Below are positions 6,870 through 13,792 of a stretch of 14,093 bases of DNA, piece by piece (the first letter of the stretch is position 1; every line of letters begins with the position of its first letter). The DNA lies in NCBI GenBank assembly GCA_051003795.1, contig JBPCKZ010000243.1, positions 1 to 14,093 of the forward strand, written 5' to 3'. Both the position numbers and the translations under genes were made by a program. Below the pieces are notes generated by a model that was not told the DNA's origin, ran no database searches, and was given only the letters and a program-made list of their open reading frames with translations. The stretch is from JALYXS01 sp051003795 (GTDB lineage: Bacteria; Acidobacteriota; Terriglobia; Bryobacterales; Bryobacteraceae).

Positions 6870-7892
6870 CTATCGCGCCGCGGCCCAAGCTAAACCGTCG
6901 GTTCCCTTCCCCGCCTCAATCAGCTTCTGCACGGTCCAATCCGAGGTTCCGATAGCCGCAACCTGGTGGCTCGAATCGCAGGAAACATAGGCAACCTTGT
7001 CGTCGGGACGAATCAGCACTTCCTGCGGCGCTTTGGGGACGTCGATCACGTGAGCAACCTTCATGGTTTTCAGATCCACCACGGCCACCTTATCGGCTTT
7101 GGGCATGGCGACAACCAGCCAGCGACCGTCCGCCGTGGCGGCAGTTCCATATCCCGAGGCCGGCAGGGGCACCCACGTTTTCACCTTGTTGGTTGCCGTA
7201 TCGATTACGGCTAGTTGCGGCTTGGTCTGATCGGACGTGAACACCATGCTATCGTCCGCCGAGACCGCGATGCGCTGCGTTTCGCCCGAGATCGGGACGA
7301 TCGCGATGGTTTTGCGGCCTTTAAGATCGAGAACGGAGACGGTGCCCGGCCCGACATTGGCCGTATAACCACGCCGTCCATCGTGCGCGATGGCGAGCAT
7401 GTGCGACTCCGCCTGCCCGGTCGGAACAGTCCCGATAACCTTCAGCGCATGCGGATCGATCACGCTAATGGTCTTGTCCAACTCCGTGGTGACGTAAAGC
7501 ATCCCGTCCTCGGGGCCGAACACAGGGCAGTGGGGCCTCACGGCGTGCCCGAAATCCAAATTACCCACGACCTTGCGGCTGGCGATATCGATCACCACCA
7601 TGTTCGTGCCATCCGTTCCGGGCTTTCCAACGCCCGAATTTCCATAGATCGGGATGTAGGCGAGTTTCCCGTCGGGCGATGCGGTCAACTCGTGTCCGGT
7701 GACGCCGCCTTCCTGCACGGTAGCCACCTGCCGTCCCGAAGCGGGGTCGACGATTCCGAGCGTGTGTTCTCCCTTGTTCGCGACGATCAGAGTGCCGCCG
7801 CCCTGCGCGCTATGAAGCGCGTGAGCGCCGGAGAAAATAAGCGAAATCAAAAAACAAAATATTGACGTCAACACAGCCGTTGAACGCGACAT
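6870..7892 (-). CDS. Secreted YVTN beta-propeller repeat protein
   Basis: A 340-residue periplasmic or secreted beta-propeller. The signal peptide is clear (MSRSTAVLTSIFCFLISLIF ending about SGAHA). It is followed by repeated blades of the YVTN type, each with a G-x-V-x-V-I-D strand and a G-x-x-A-Y/V-x strand: TLGIVDPASGRQVATV, MVVIDIASRKVVGNL, ISVIDPHALKVIGTV, VSVLDLKGRKTIAIV, LAVIDTATNKVKTWV, VAVVDLKTMKVAHVI and a final incomplete blade, about seven in total. Such propellers often bind partner proteins, and some resemble the non-catalytic scaffold of cytochrome d1 or quinoprotein amine dehydrogenase. I chose the ATG at 7892 because AGAGGAG lies seven bases upstream and the signal peptide starts there; an upstream start at 8006 would add 38 unlikely residues. 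A GATAAT hexamer at 7930-7935 is a weak -10 candidate. It is first gene of the operon with VOC and GH43; its partner is unknown. Confidence 0.88.
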   Translation of the reverse strand: MSRSTAVLTSIFCFLISLIFSGAHALHSAQGGGTLIVANKGEHTLGIVDPASGRQVATVQEGGVTGHELTASPDGKLAYIPIYGNSGVGKPGTDGTNMVVIDIASRKVVGNLDFGHAVRPHCPVFGPEDGMLYVTTELDKTISVIDPHALKVIGTVPTGQAESHMLAIAHDGRRGYTANVGPGTVSVLDLKGRKTIAIVPISGETQRIAVSADDSMVFTSDQTKPQLAVIDTATNKVKTWVPLPASGYGTAATADGRWLVVAMPKADKVAVVDLKTMKVAHVIDVPKAPQEVLIRPDDKVAYVSCDSSHQVAAIGTSDWTVQKLIEAGKGTDGLAWAAAR

Positions 7893-7977
7893 TGGAAAGC
7901 TCCTCTTAAGCGGAATTTCCCGCTGCACCATTATCGTCGAAATTGCAGCTTGAAATTCGGATACGCTACAAGTGTCT

Positions 7978-8224
7978 ATGTCCCGTGCACATGCGTTGAC
8001 GGCCATTCTTCCTTGTAACGATCTCGATGCCAGCGAGGCTTTCTACGCCAGGCCCGGGTTCACGCGTCAAGGCTGGGATGACAACTATCGCATTCGATCG
8101 GACGGCAAGGGAGGAGAGATTCATCTGAATACCGCCGTGGAAGGGTGGCTTGTCCCCGGAAACTCTCGTTCGGATTGGTTGGCCGAGTAGGTTGAGAAAG
8201 CTCAAGGAACCAACCCAAACGTAA
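7978..8224 (+). pseudogene. Remnant of a VOC-family (bleomycin-resistance-type) gene with internal deletion
   Basis: From ATG 7978 the frame reads MSRAHALTAILPCNDLDASE, with EAFYARPGF and GGEIHLNTAVEGWLVPG following: the N-terminal half of a VOC/bleomycin-resistance-like protein. After GWLVPG (to 8160) the frame runs into unrelated NSRSDWLAE and stops at 8190. In the +1 frame from 8159 the DNA reads ETLVRIGWPSR then LRKLKEPTQT, stopping at 8224. ETLVRIGWPSR matches the very end expected of the same family (DPDGTLVRxGWPS). So the middle, roughly 40-50 residues, is missing and the two ends are joined out of frame around 8155-8162. The product, if made, lacks half the metal-binding fold. Its tail overlaps the convergent dehydrogenase gene by about 23 bases. 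It is distinct in sequence from the intact VOC gene at 6423-6857. Confidence 0.75.
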
Positions 8225-9758
8225 AAACGGACGATCCGGCCGCGACCGCGATTACCTGCTTGCCCTGAAACATGTAACTCACCGGCGGCGCGACAATCGC
8301 CGCGCCGGTTTGAAAGCGCCATAGCGGCTTCCCCGAAACCGCATCCAGCGCGATTAAGTAGCCTTGCGGATCTCCCACGAATACCAATCCACCCGCTGTC
8401 GCCAGCAGCCCGCCCGATGGCGCGCTTACCATCTCATAGCGCCACTTAGTCGCGCCGGTTACAGGATCAACGGCAACCACCGCTCCCGTGCTTGGCTCGC
8501 CTTTTACGTCGTCCGCCGTGCTCAACTGAAACCATTGCCCTGCGACAAGCTCGTGCTTGCTCTTGTAAAAAAGGTTGCAACCGTCGGTTGTGCCAAAGTA
8601 GAAAAGTCGCGTCCGCGGGCTGAATGCGGTAGCTTGCCAGTTATGTCCCCCGCCTAATCCCGGGCAGGCGCGATTGCCTTCCTCAGTGGGATCTTGACCC
8701 GGCACCAATACGGGCCGCGCATCGGGGCCGATCCCGGTGGTCCAACTGATCTTGGTGTACGGCTTCGCCACGAGTAACTTGCCGCTCGTCCGGTCAAGCG
8801 CGTAAAAGTGCCCGTTGCGATTGGCCTGGATCAAAGCTTTCACGGTCCTTCCAGCGATGGTCAGGTCGGTCAAGACCGGGTCGGCAACGGCGTCCCAATC
8901 GTGAACGTCGTGGGGAGTGAACTGATAATGCCACTTAAGTTCGCCAGTGTTGGCGTCGAGCGCCACGATGCTGTCGGTGTAAAGATTGTCGCCGGGGCGA
9001 TCGTCGCCGTTCATGTCGGGTCCGGGGTTGCCCGTACCCCAATAGATCAGGTTCAACTCGGGGTCGTATGTGCCGGTAATCCACGTCGACCCGCCGACGC
9101 GCTTGGCGCTCGCGGGTCCCCAGGTCGCTCCACCGCGCTCCGCCGCTTCCGGCACGGTATAGAAACGCCAGACGCGCTTTCCGGTATCCGCGTTGTAGGC
9201 GTCGACAAAGCCGCGAATTCCAAATTCGGCGCCGGCCGTGCCCGTGATCACCAGGTTCTTTTCCGCGATCCCGAGCGGCGCGGCGGTCCCGCTATAGCCT
9301 TTCCGGTAATCACCCAGCTCGATATCCCATAGGACCGCGCCGGAGCGTGAGTCGAGCGCAATCAGGCGGTCCTCGATGTTGACTTTGAAAAGCTTGTTTC
9401 GGATCTTGGCGAAGCCTCGATTCACTTCCCCACAGCAGAGGTCGAGAACCTTCGGCGGGGTCTTCGCATAGTGCCAATACGGCTTTCCGGTGAGCAGGTC
9501 GAGCGCGAACGCGTGATTCGAAGCGGCGGTCAGGAACATCAGGCCATCGGCGATCAAGGGCGTCGTTTCCATGTTTCCCGGAACACCGGTTTGAAACACC
9601 CATCGCGGCGCTAGCCGCGCCACGTTGGATGAATTGATTTCGCCTAACTCGCTGTAGCGCCAGCCGGAGTAGTTCTTGCCATAAGTCGTCCAGTTATCCG
9701 CCGTTTGCGTATAAGTGGGCAAAACACTTGCAAGTACGCCAATCAGCAGTGCTTTCAT
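8202..9758 (-). CDS. PQQ-dependent alcohol dehydrogenase-like quinoprotein, Asp-x-Asp (lanthanide-type) active site
   Basis: A periplasmic eight-bladed quinoprotein of 518 residues with a signal peptide (MKALLIGVLASVLPTYTQ), oxidising an alcohol or aldehyde with PQQ. Visible active-site residues are Glu64 (NMETTP), the vicinal disulfide pair Cys108-Cys109 (DLCCGE), metal ligands Glu178 (GAEFG) and Asn244 (GTGNPGP), the catalytic Asp286 in PHDVHDWDAV, and Arg314 (QANRNG). Trp-docking blade motifs recur (ALDLLTGKPYWHY, ALDANTGELKWHY, ALDAVSGKPLWRF). Asp288, two residues after the catalytic Asp, is where lanthanide-dependent XoxF-type enzymes have Asp and calcium-dependent MxaF has Ala. No cytochrome domain is fused, so electrons must leave through a separate carrier. 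The ATG at 9758 overlaps the cytochrome c stop (ATGA) and has GGGGAG about ten bases upstream. The substrate is not predictable; methanol dehydrogenase is unlikely given the absence of neighbouring mxa/xox genes. Confidence 0.93.
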   Translation of the reverse strand: MKALLIGVLASVLPTYTQTADNWTTYGKNYSGWRYSELGEINSSNVARLAPRWVFQTGVPGNMETTPLIADGLMFLTAASNHAFALDLLTGKPYWHYAKTPPKVLDLCCGEVNRGFAKIRNKLFKVNIEDRLIALDSRSGAVLWDIELGDYRKGYSGTAAPLGIAEKNLVITGTAGAEFGIRGFVDAYNADTGKRVWRFYTVPEAAERGGATWGPASAKRVGGSTWITGTYDPELNLIYWGTGNPGPDMNGDDRPGDNLYTDSIVALDANTGELKWHYQFTPHDVHDWDAVADPVLTDLTIAGRTVKALIQANRNGHFYALDRTSGKLLVAKPYTKISWTTGIGPDARPVLVPGQDPTEEGNRACPGLGGGHNWQATAFSPRTRLFYFGTTDGCNLFYKSKHELVAGQWFQLSTADDVKGEPSTGAVVAVDPVTGATKWRYEMVSAPSGGLLATAGGLVFVGDPQGYLIALDAVSGKPLWRFQTGAAIVAPPVSYMFQGKQVIAVAAGSSVFTFGLVP

Positions 9759-10549
9759 GGGACGCCCGCTCCCCGCGGACTGGCGGCCTGTAAACTAGCT
9801 AGGTAAGCTACTAAGTCGTCGAGCTCCAAAGCGTCAAACTTCTTTCCGTAGTTATCGGGCATGAGCGAGCGGGTCTCCCGCGCAATCGAAGTTACTTCGT
9901 TCCTTTCGAAGGAATGATAGTTCTGCGACAAGTCGAGCAATTGCACCGTGAAGTTATCGAAACCCTTCTCGATGCCCGCGACCTTCGCGCCGGTCCGCGT
10001 GACTACGGTTATGGTTTCGTATCCGGGCGTGGGATCGGCATTGGGCGATACGATGGATTCGCGAAGGTGCGCGAGACTGCGCTGCCGCCCGATACGCGTC
10101 AGATCCGGGCCGATCCACCCGCCGCGCGCGCCCACGGCATGGCAAAATCCGCACTTGCCCTTGTTCCAGAAAAGTTCCGCGCCATGCGCCGCGTTACCCT
10201 TGGCTAATTCAGCGCTTGGCCGGGCCGTCGAACGGATGAAGGCAACCACGCGCCAGATCATATCCGGTGGTAGAAACGAGTACGATTGCATCTCGGTACC
10301 CGGTACGCCGTTGGTAATGACGCCGAAGAGGTCCGCATCGCTATCGCCCGCATGAAACACGCCGCGAGTGAGGTCCGGCCCGGTGCGGCCGCCTTGCGCG
10401 CGCATCCCGTGGCAGGGGCCGCAGTAGATGCGGAAAACGCCGCGCCCAGTCTCCGCGGCGGCCGCGTCCTTCGCGTACGGGTTATCCTGCGCGAGACACG
10501 CGAAACAGAGGGCGGAGGAAACGAAGATGAATCCCGGGACGCGTCGCAA
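9755..10549 (-). CDS. Di-haem cytochrome c, likely electron acceptor of the PQQ dehydrogenase
   Basis: A periplasmic electron carrier of 264 residues with a signal peptide (MRRVPGFIFVSSALCFACLA). The first class-I-like domain has haem motif CGPCH (43-47), with GPDLTRGVF and Met87 as a candidate axial ligand. The second has CGFCH (133-137) followed by GGWIGPDLTRIGRQRS, LRESIVSPN, GYETITVVTRTGAKVAG, then RSLMPDNYG (candidate axial Met230) and LELDDLVAYLASL, the order seen in the TIGR02603 haem-binding domain of planctomycete and verrucomicrobial proteins. The start is TTG at 10549; the upstream in-frame stop at 10556 belongs to the preceding gene, leaving few alternatives, and only a weak AGG precedes it, so translation is probably coupled. 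Its four-base overlap with the dehydrogenase gene argues that it takes electrons from that enzyme toward a terminal oxidase. Confidence 0.9.
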   Translation of the reverse strand: MRRVPGFIFVSSALCFACLAQDNPYAKDAAAAETGRGVFRIYCGPCHGMRAQGGRTGPDLTRGVFHAGDSDADLFGVITNGVPGTEMQSYSFLPPDMIWRVVAFIRSTARPSAELAKGNAAHGAELFWNKGKCGFCHAVGARGGWIGPDLTRIGRQRSLAHLRESIVSPNADPTPGYETITVVTRTGAKVAGIEKGFDNFTVQLLDLSQNYHSFERNEVTSIARETRSLMPDNYGKKFDALELDDLVAYLASLQAASPRGAGVP

Positions 10550-10555
10550 ACGAAC

Positions 10556-10978
10556 CTACGGTTTGCCGGGAGGGGGCGTATTGCCCTTGTGAGTAGACTC
10601 CGAGGCGTCGGTTCCCGACGTCGCGGCGGTTTTCTTGTGGACGTCAACAACGGCCTTCTTCGAAGCTCCGGATATTTTTGCCTCATGGTAACCGGCCTTC
10701 TTCGCGTCCGCCTCGCTCATGAATTTGCCGCGTTTGGTCTTGCCATAAAACTCGCCATCCTTGTGATAGGCGCCGCTATTCAGGTTTACCCAGACCTGCC
10801 CGGCGGACTTCGCGTCAGAGACAGCCTGCGCGGACGGGGGCAGCGTGGCATTCGCCTTGTTCGCCGCCGTCGTTTTCGGTGGCGCGCCAGCGGGAACTTG
10901 CATGCCCGCCGCGGCGCCCGAAAGGAAAAACGCGGCTGCGCATGCCGCGAGAATTGCCATATGTAATCTATTTTTCAT
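10556..10978 (-). CDS. Small secreted protein with YHxxGxxxYGKT/MSEADAKKAGY motif
   Basis: A 140-residue exported protein with signal peptide MKNRLHMAILAACAAAFFLS (cleavage near GAAAG). After an Ala/Pro/Lys-rich spacer, residues about 61-101 carry a compact motif: VWVNLNSGAYHKDGEFYGKT, then KRGKFMSEADAKKAGYHEAK. It matches a small domain found in many secreted bacterial proteins, typically VWVNxxSGVYHxxGxxxYGxTKxGxYMSEADAxxAGY, loosely resembling the Ada metal-binding domain but without the four cysteines. The C-terminus is low-complexity (Lys/Thr/Ser, ending PPPGKP). The function is unknown. The ATG at 10978 has CGGAG about four bases upstream; a TATAGT hexamer at 10994-10999 is a weak -10. 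It is the first gene of the run with cytochrome c (six-base gap) and the PQQ dehydrogenase; a role in that system is positional inference only. Confidence 0.8.
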   Translation of the reverse strand: MKNRLHMAILAACAAAFFLSGAAAGMQVPAGAPPKTTAANKANATLPPSAQAVSDAKSAGQVWVNLNSGAYHKDGEFYGKTKRGKFMSEADAKKAGYHEAKISGASKKAVVDVHKKTAATSGTDASESTHKGNTPPPGKP

Positions 10979-11034
10979 AATGCTCCGAGAGCAACTATAT
11001 CAAAACATTCCGGCGAAGCTGTTACGGTGGAAAA

Positions 11035-11946
11035 GTGAGAGGTTTCCTAAGCAGGTCACGATTTACCGCCACGCTGCTGGCGGCTCTGCTCGCGGCAGTG
11101 CTAGCGACGTTCGCTTTAGCGGCCCGCACGGCGAATCGCCTTACAACCAATCGCGACTCGTTCCGTTTTGCGATTTTGGGCGATCGAACAGGCGAGGCGC
11201 AACCGGGGGTCTACGAACGCGCCTGGAAAGACGTGGCGGCCGCGAATCCCGCCTTCGTCGTCAGCGTCGGCGATACAATTCAGGGGCTAAAAGATGAGAC
11301 CGCCGAAACCGAGTGGCAAGACGTCAGGCGGATTCTCCATCCTTACCGCCGCTTCCCGTTGTACCTCGCTCCGGGCAATCACGATATCTGGTCGGACGAA
11401 TCCCAGAAGCTTTTTGAAAAGTACGCGGAGCGCCAGCCGCATTACAGCTTCGATTACCGACAGGCGCACTTCACGATCCTCGATAACAGCCGTTCCGAAC
11501 AGTTTTCAATCGAAGAAATGGCGTTCTTGAAAGCGGATCTGGAAGCGCACGCCGCGCAGCCCTTGAAGTTCATCGTTTCTCACCGGCCCTCCTGGCTTAT
11601 GGAGACGCTTTTCAATAACACGGAATTTCCTCTCCACCTGCTGGCGAAGAAGTATGGCGTGCAGTACATCGTAGCGGGCCATGTTCATGAGATGCTTCAC
11701 GCGGAATTGCAAGGCGTGACGTATGTCTCGATACCGAGCGCCGGGGGCCACCTCCGCGCTTCGAAGAAATATGAAGATGGCTGGTTTTTCGCGTACACGC
11801 TGGCGACCGTGCGGGGTTCCGAGGCCGGTCTGGAGATCAAAGAGCTAAAACCGCCTTTCGGCGAAGGCCGCGTGACCACCCCGGCCGATTGGGGCAAGAT
11901 CGGGCTAAAGGAAAAGGCCGCCGCGGCCAACGCATCGCCCATGTAA
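11035..11946 (+). CDS. Membrane-anchored or exported metallophosphoesterase
   Basis: A calcineurin-like phosphoesterase of 303 residues. A hydrophobic segment at 11-30 (ATLLAALLAAVLATFALAA) makes it a periplasmic, N-terminally anchored or secreted protein. The metallophosphoesterase motifs occur in order: ILGDRTG (Asp50), SVGDTI (Asp80), APGNHD (Asn115-His116), SHRP (His183) and GHVH (His216/His218). The usual first-motif D-x-H is D-R-T here, a variant that may lower or shift metal binding, though the other ligands are intact. The start is GTG at 11035, preceded by GGTGG five bases away. It is divergent from the PQQ operon across 56 bases and followed 44 bases later by the glycosyltransferase gene, so the two may be co-transcribed. 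The substrate (phosphomonoester or diester) is unknown. Confidence 0.85.
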   Translation: MRGFLSRSRFTATLLAALLAAVLATFALAARTANRLTTNRDSFRFAILGDRTGEAQPGVYERAWKDVAAANPAFVVSVGDTIQGLKDETAETEWQDVRRILHPYRRFPLYLAPGNHDIWSDESQKLFEKYAERQPHYSFDYRQAHFTILDNSRSEQFSIEEMAFLKADLEAHAAQPLKFIVSHRPSWLMETLFNNTEFPLHLLAKKYGVQYIVAGHVHEMLHAELQGVTYVSIPSAGGHLRASKKYEDGWFFAYTLATVRGSEAGLEIKELKPPFGEGRVTTPADWGKIGLKEKAAAANASPM

Positions 11947-11990
11947 ATTTTGCGAACTTCCAGCTTCCCGGCCTACTACGGTTTACAAGT

Positions 11991-13787
11991 ATGTTTATGG
12001 ACCGGTGGGTTGCCGCCATTCTCGCGCCTCTTGCAATTTGGGTTCTGTTGAATGCCCTCGACGATCTGATCCTTGACGCGGCGTGCTTCTATCGCTGGTT
12101 GTCCTCGCACTTCTCCCGCCACAACAAATGGACTTGGCCCACGGACGCTGAACGCGCGGAAATCCCCGAACGGCGCATGGCAATTTTCGTTCCCCTCTGG
12201 AAGGAGCACCGGGTGATCCAGAACATGGTGGAGCACAACATCCAGTCGCAGCAATACGAGAACTACGATTTCTTCGTTGGGGCGTATCCGAACGACGGTC
12301 CGACGCTCGCCGCCATCCGCGAAGTGACGCGCCGTTTTCATAACGTTCACATGGCCGTGTGCCCGCATGACGGCCCCACATCCAAGGCGGATTGCCTGAA
12401 CTGGATCTATCAGCGCATGCTGCTCTATGAAGAAGAGCACGGCGTTCGATTCGAAATGATCCTGACGCATGACGCGGAAGACCTGATCCACGCGGAGGCG
12501 TTGCGCTGGATCAATTACTACGCGCAATGGAACGACATGGTTCAGATTCCGGTGCTGGCTTTGCCGACCGGTTGGAGGGAGCTGACACACGGAGTTTACT
12601 GCGATGAATTCGCCGAATTTCAGTTCAAAGACATGCCCGCGCGGCAGATTCTGGGCGGGTTCGTGCCTTCAAACGGCGTGGGAACCGGGTTCTCGCGGGA
12701 AGGGCTCGAACGGTTGGCGGCGGCGCACGGAAACCGCATCTTCGAGCCCGAATGTCTCACCGAGGATTACGAGAATGGATACCGCATGTACAAGCTGAAA
12801 TGCCCGCAAATCTTCATGCCGGTGCACTTCAACAACGGGAGTTTCGTTGCGACCCGCGAATATTTCCCGCGCCGCTTCGAAGCGGCGGTGCGGCAGCGGA
12901 CGAGGTGGGTGACGGGCATCGCCCTGCAATCCTGGGAGCGGCACGGATTTCACGAGACACTTTCGCAGTTGTACTGGTTCTGGCGGGATAGGAAATGCCT
13001 GGCGGGAAATCTGATCGCCCCCTTCATCAACCTCCTGTTCCTATACGGCGCTGCTACCTGGATCGCCAGCCGGCTCCAGCACAGGCCCTGGGCGCTTGCG
13101 GGCCGCGTACGCGATCTGGTTTGGATCTACGCCGCGATTCTGATGCTTCAAGCTTTTCACATGGGAGTGCGCGCGTGGTGCTGCGCTCGGGTTTACGGAT
13201 GGAAGTTCGCTTCAGGCGTGCCCGTTCGCGTGATCTGGGGCAATTGGATCAATTGCCTCGCGACCGGCTCCGCGGTTTTCCGTTTTTTCAATGCGAAGCT
13301 CCATGGGCGTCCGCTCGTGTGGCTGAAAACCGAGCATGCTTACCCCAATCGCGCGGCACTCATGGAGAACCGCCGGTCGCTCGGGGAGGTCCTGGTGGGA
13401 TCGCAGTACATAACGGCGGAAGAACTCGCGGACGCGATTGCCTCGAAGCCGCCGAACCGCAGATTGGGCGAACATCTGATGAAGACGGGAAAGTTGACCG
13501 AAGTGGACCTCTACGAGGCTCTGAGCTTGCAGCTAAATATGCCTTTGGGCAAGCCCGAAGTGGAAACGGTGTCGCGGCCGGTGACACGGTCGTTTCCGGC
13601 AGAGGTCGCGAAGCGCTGGCAGGTGCTGCCGTTCCGCGTGGCCGCCGGATCGCTTTACGTGGTGGGAACCGACGCCCCGTCGGAGAAGATGAATCTCGAA
13701 TTGAAGCAGTTTTCCTCGCTGGAATTACGTTTCCATTTGGTCACGCCGACGGATTTCGCGGAACTGGCCGCGGAATATTTGCCGTAG
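11991..13787 (+). CDS. NfrB-like membrane GT2 glycosyltransferase with C-terminal MshEN (c-di-GMP-binding) domain
   Basis: A processive-type inner-membrane glycosyltransferase of 598 residues. There is one N-terminal membrane helix (7-30), then a cytosolic GT-A domain: FVPLWKEHRVI (66-76), HDGPTSKADCLNWIY (126-140), the metal-binding THDAEDL (159-165), the catalytic-base ECLTEDYENG (254-263) and the QRTRW motif (302-306) of BcsA-like synthases. Two or more membrane segments follow (340-360, 374-396). Residues 461-598 form an MshEN/GSPII_E-N domain: the second 24-residue motif is complete (Arg491-Leu-Gly, Gly500, Leu507, Leu511, Gln514), while the first is degenerate (Ser463, Gln472 and Lys486 replace Arg, Gly and Gln). 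This is the layout of E. coli NfrB, reported as c-di-GMP-responsive. I chose ATG 11991 over 11889 because the extra 34 residues overlap the preceding gene and are basic, without family character; ATG 11997 is also possible. No ribosome site is obvious. Confidence 0.9.
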   Translation: MFMDRWVAAILAPLAIWVLLNALDDLILDAACFYRWLSSHFSRHNKWTWPTDAERAEIPERRMAIFVPLWKEHRVIQNMVEHNIQSQQYENYDFFVGAYPNDGPTLAAIREVTRRFHNVHMAVCPHDGPTSKADCLNWIYQRMLLYEEEHGVRFEMILTHDAEDLIHAEALRWINYYAQWNDMVQIPVLALPTGWRELTHGVYCDEFAEFQFKDMPARQILGGFVPSNGVGTGFSREGLERLAAAHGNRIFEPECLTEDYENGYRMYKLKCPQIFMPVHFNNGSFVATREYFPRRFEAAVRQRTRWVTGIALQSWERHGFHETLSQLYWFWRDRKCLAGNLIAPFINLLFLYGAATWIASRLQHRPWALAGRVRDLVWIYAAILMLQAFHMGVRAWCCARVYGWKFASGVPVRVIWGNWINCLATGSAVFRFFNAKLHGRPLVWLKTEHAYPNRAALMENRRSLGEVLVGSQYITAEELADAIASKPPNRRLGEHLMKTGKLTEVDLYEALSLQLNMPLGKPEVETVSRPVTRSFPAEVAKRWQVLPFRVAAGSLYVVGTDAPSEKMNLELKQFSSLELRFHLVTPTDFAELAAEYLP

Positions 13788-13792
13788 TTCTT

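Noticed and set aside
7215..7865. 216-codon plus-strand ORF
   Set aside because: Antisense to the YVTN propeller, whose signal peptide and repeats are unambiguous.
10286..10966. 226-codon plus-strand ORF
   Set aside because: Antisense to the cytochrome c and small secreted protein genes; Arg-rich, no family resemblance.
11889..11990. Longer N-terminus (34 residues) for the NfrB-like glycosyltransferase
   Set aside because: It overlaps the metallophosphoesterase gene by 58 bases and encodes a basic stretch unlike the family; MFMDRW at 11991 begins just before the membrane helix.
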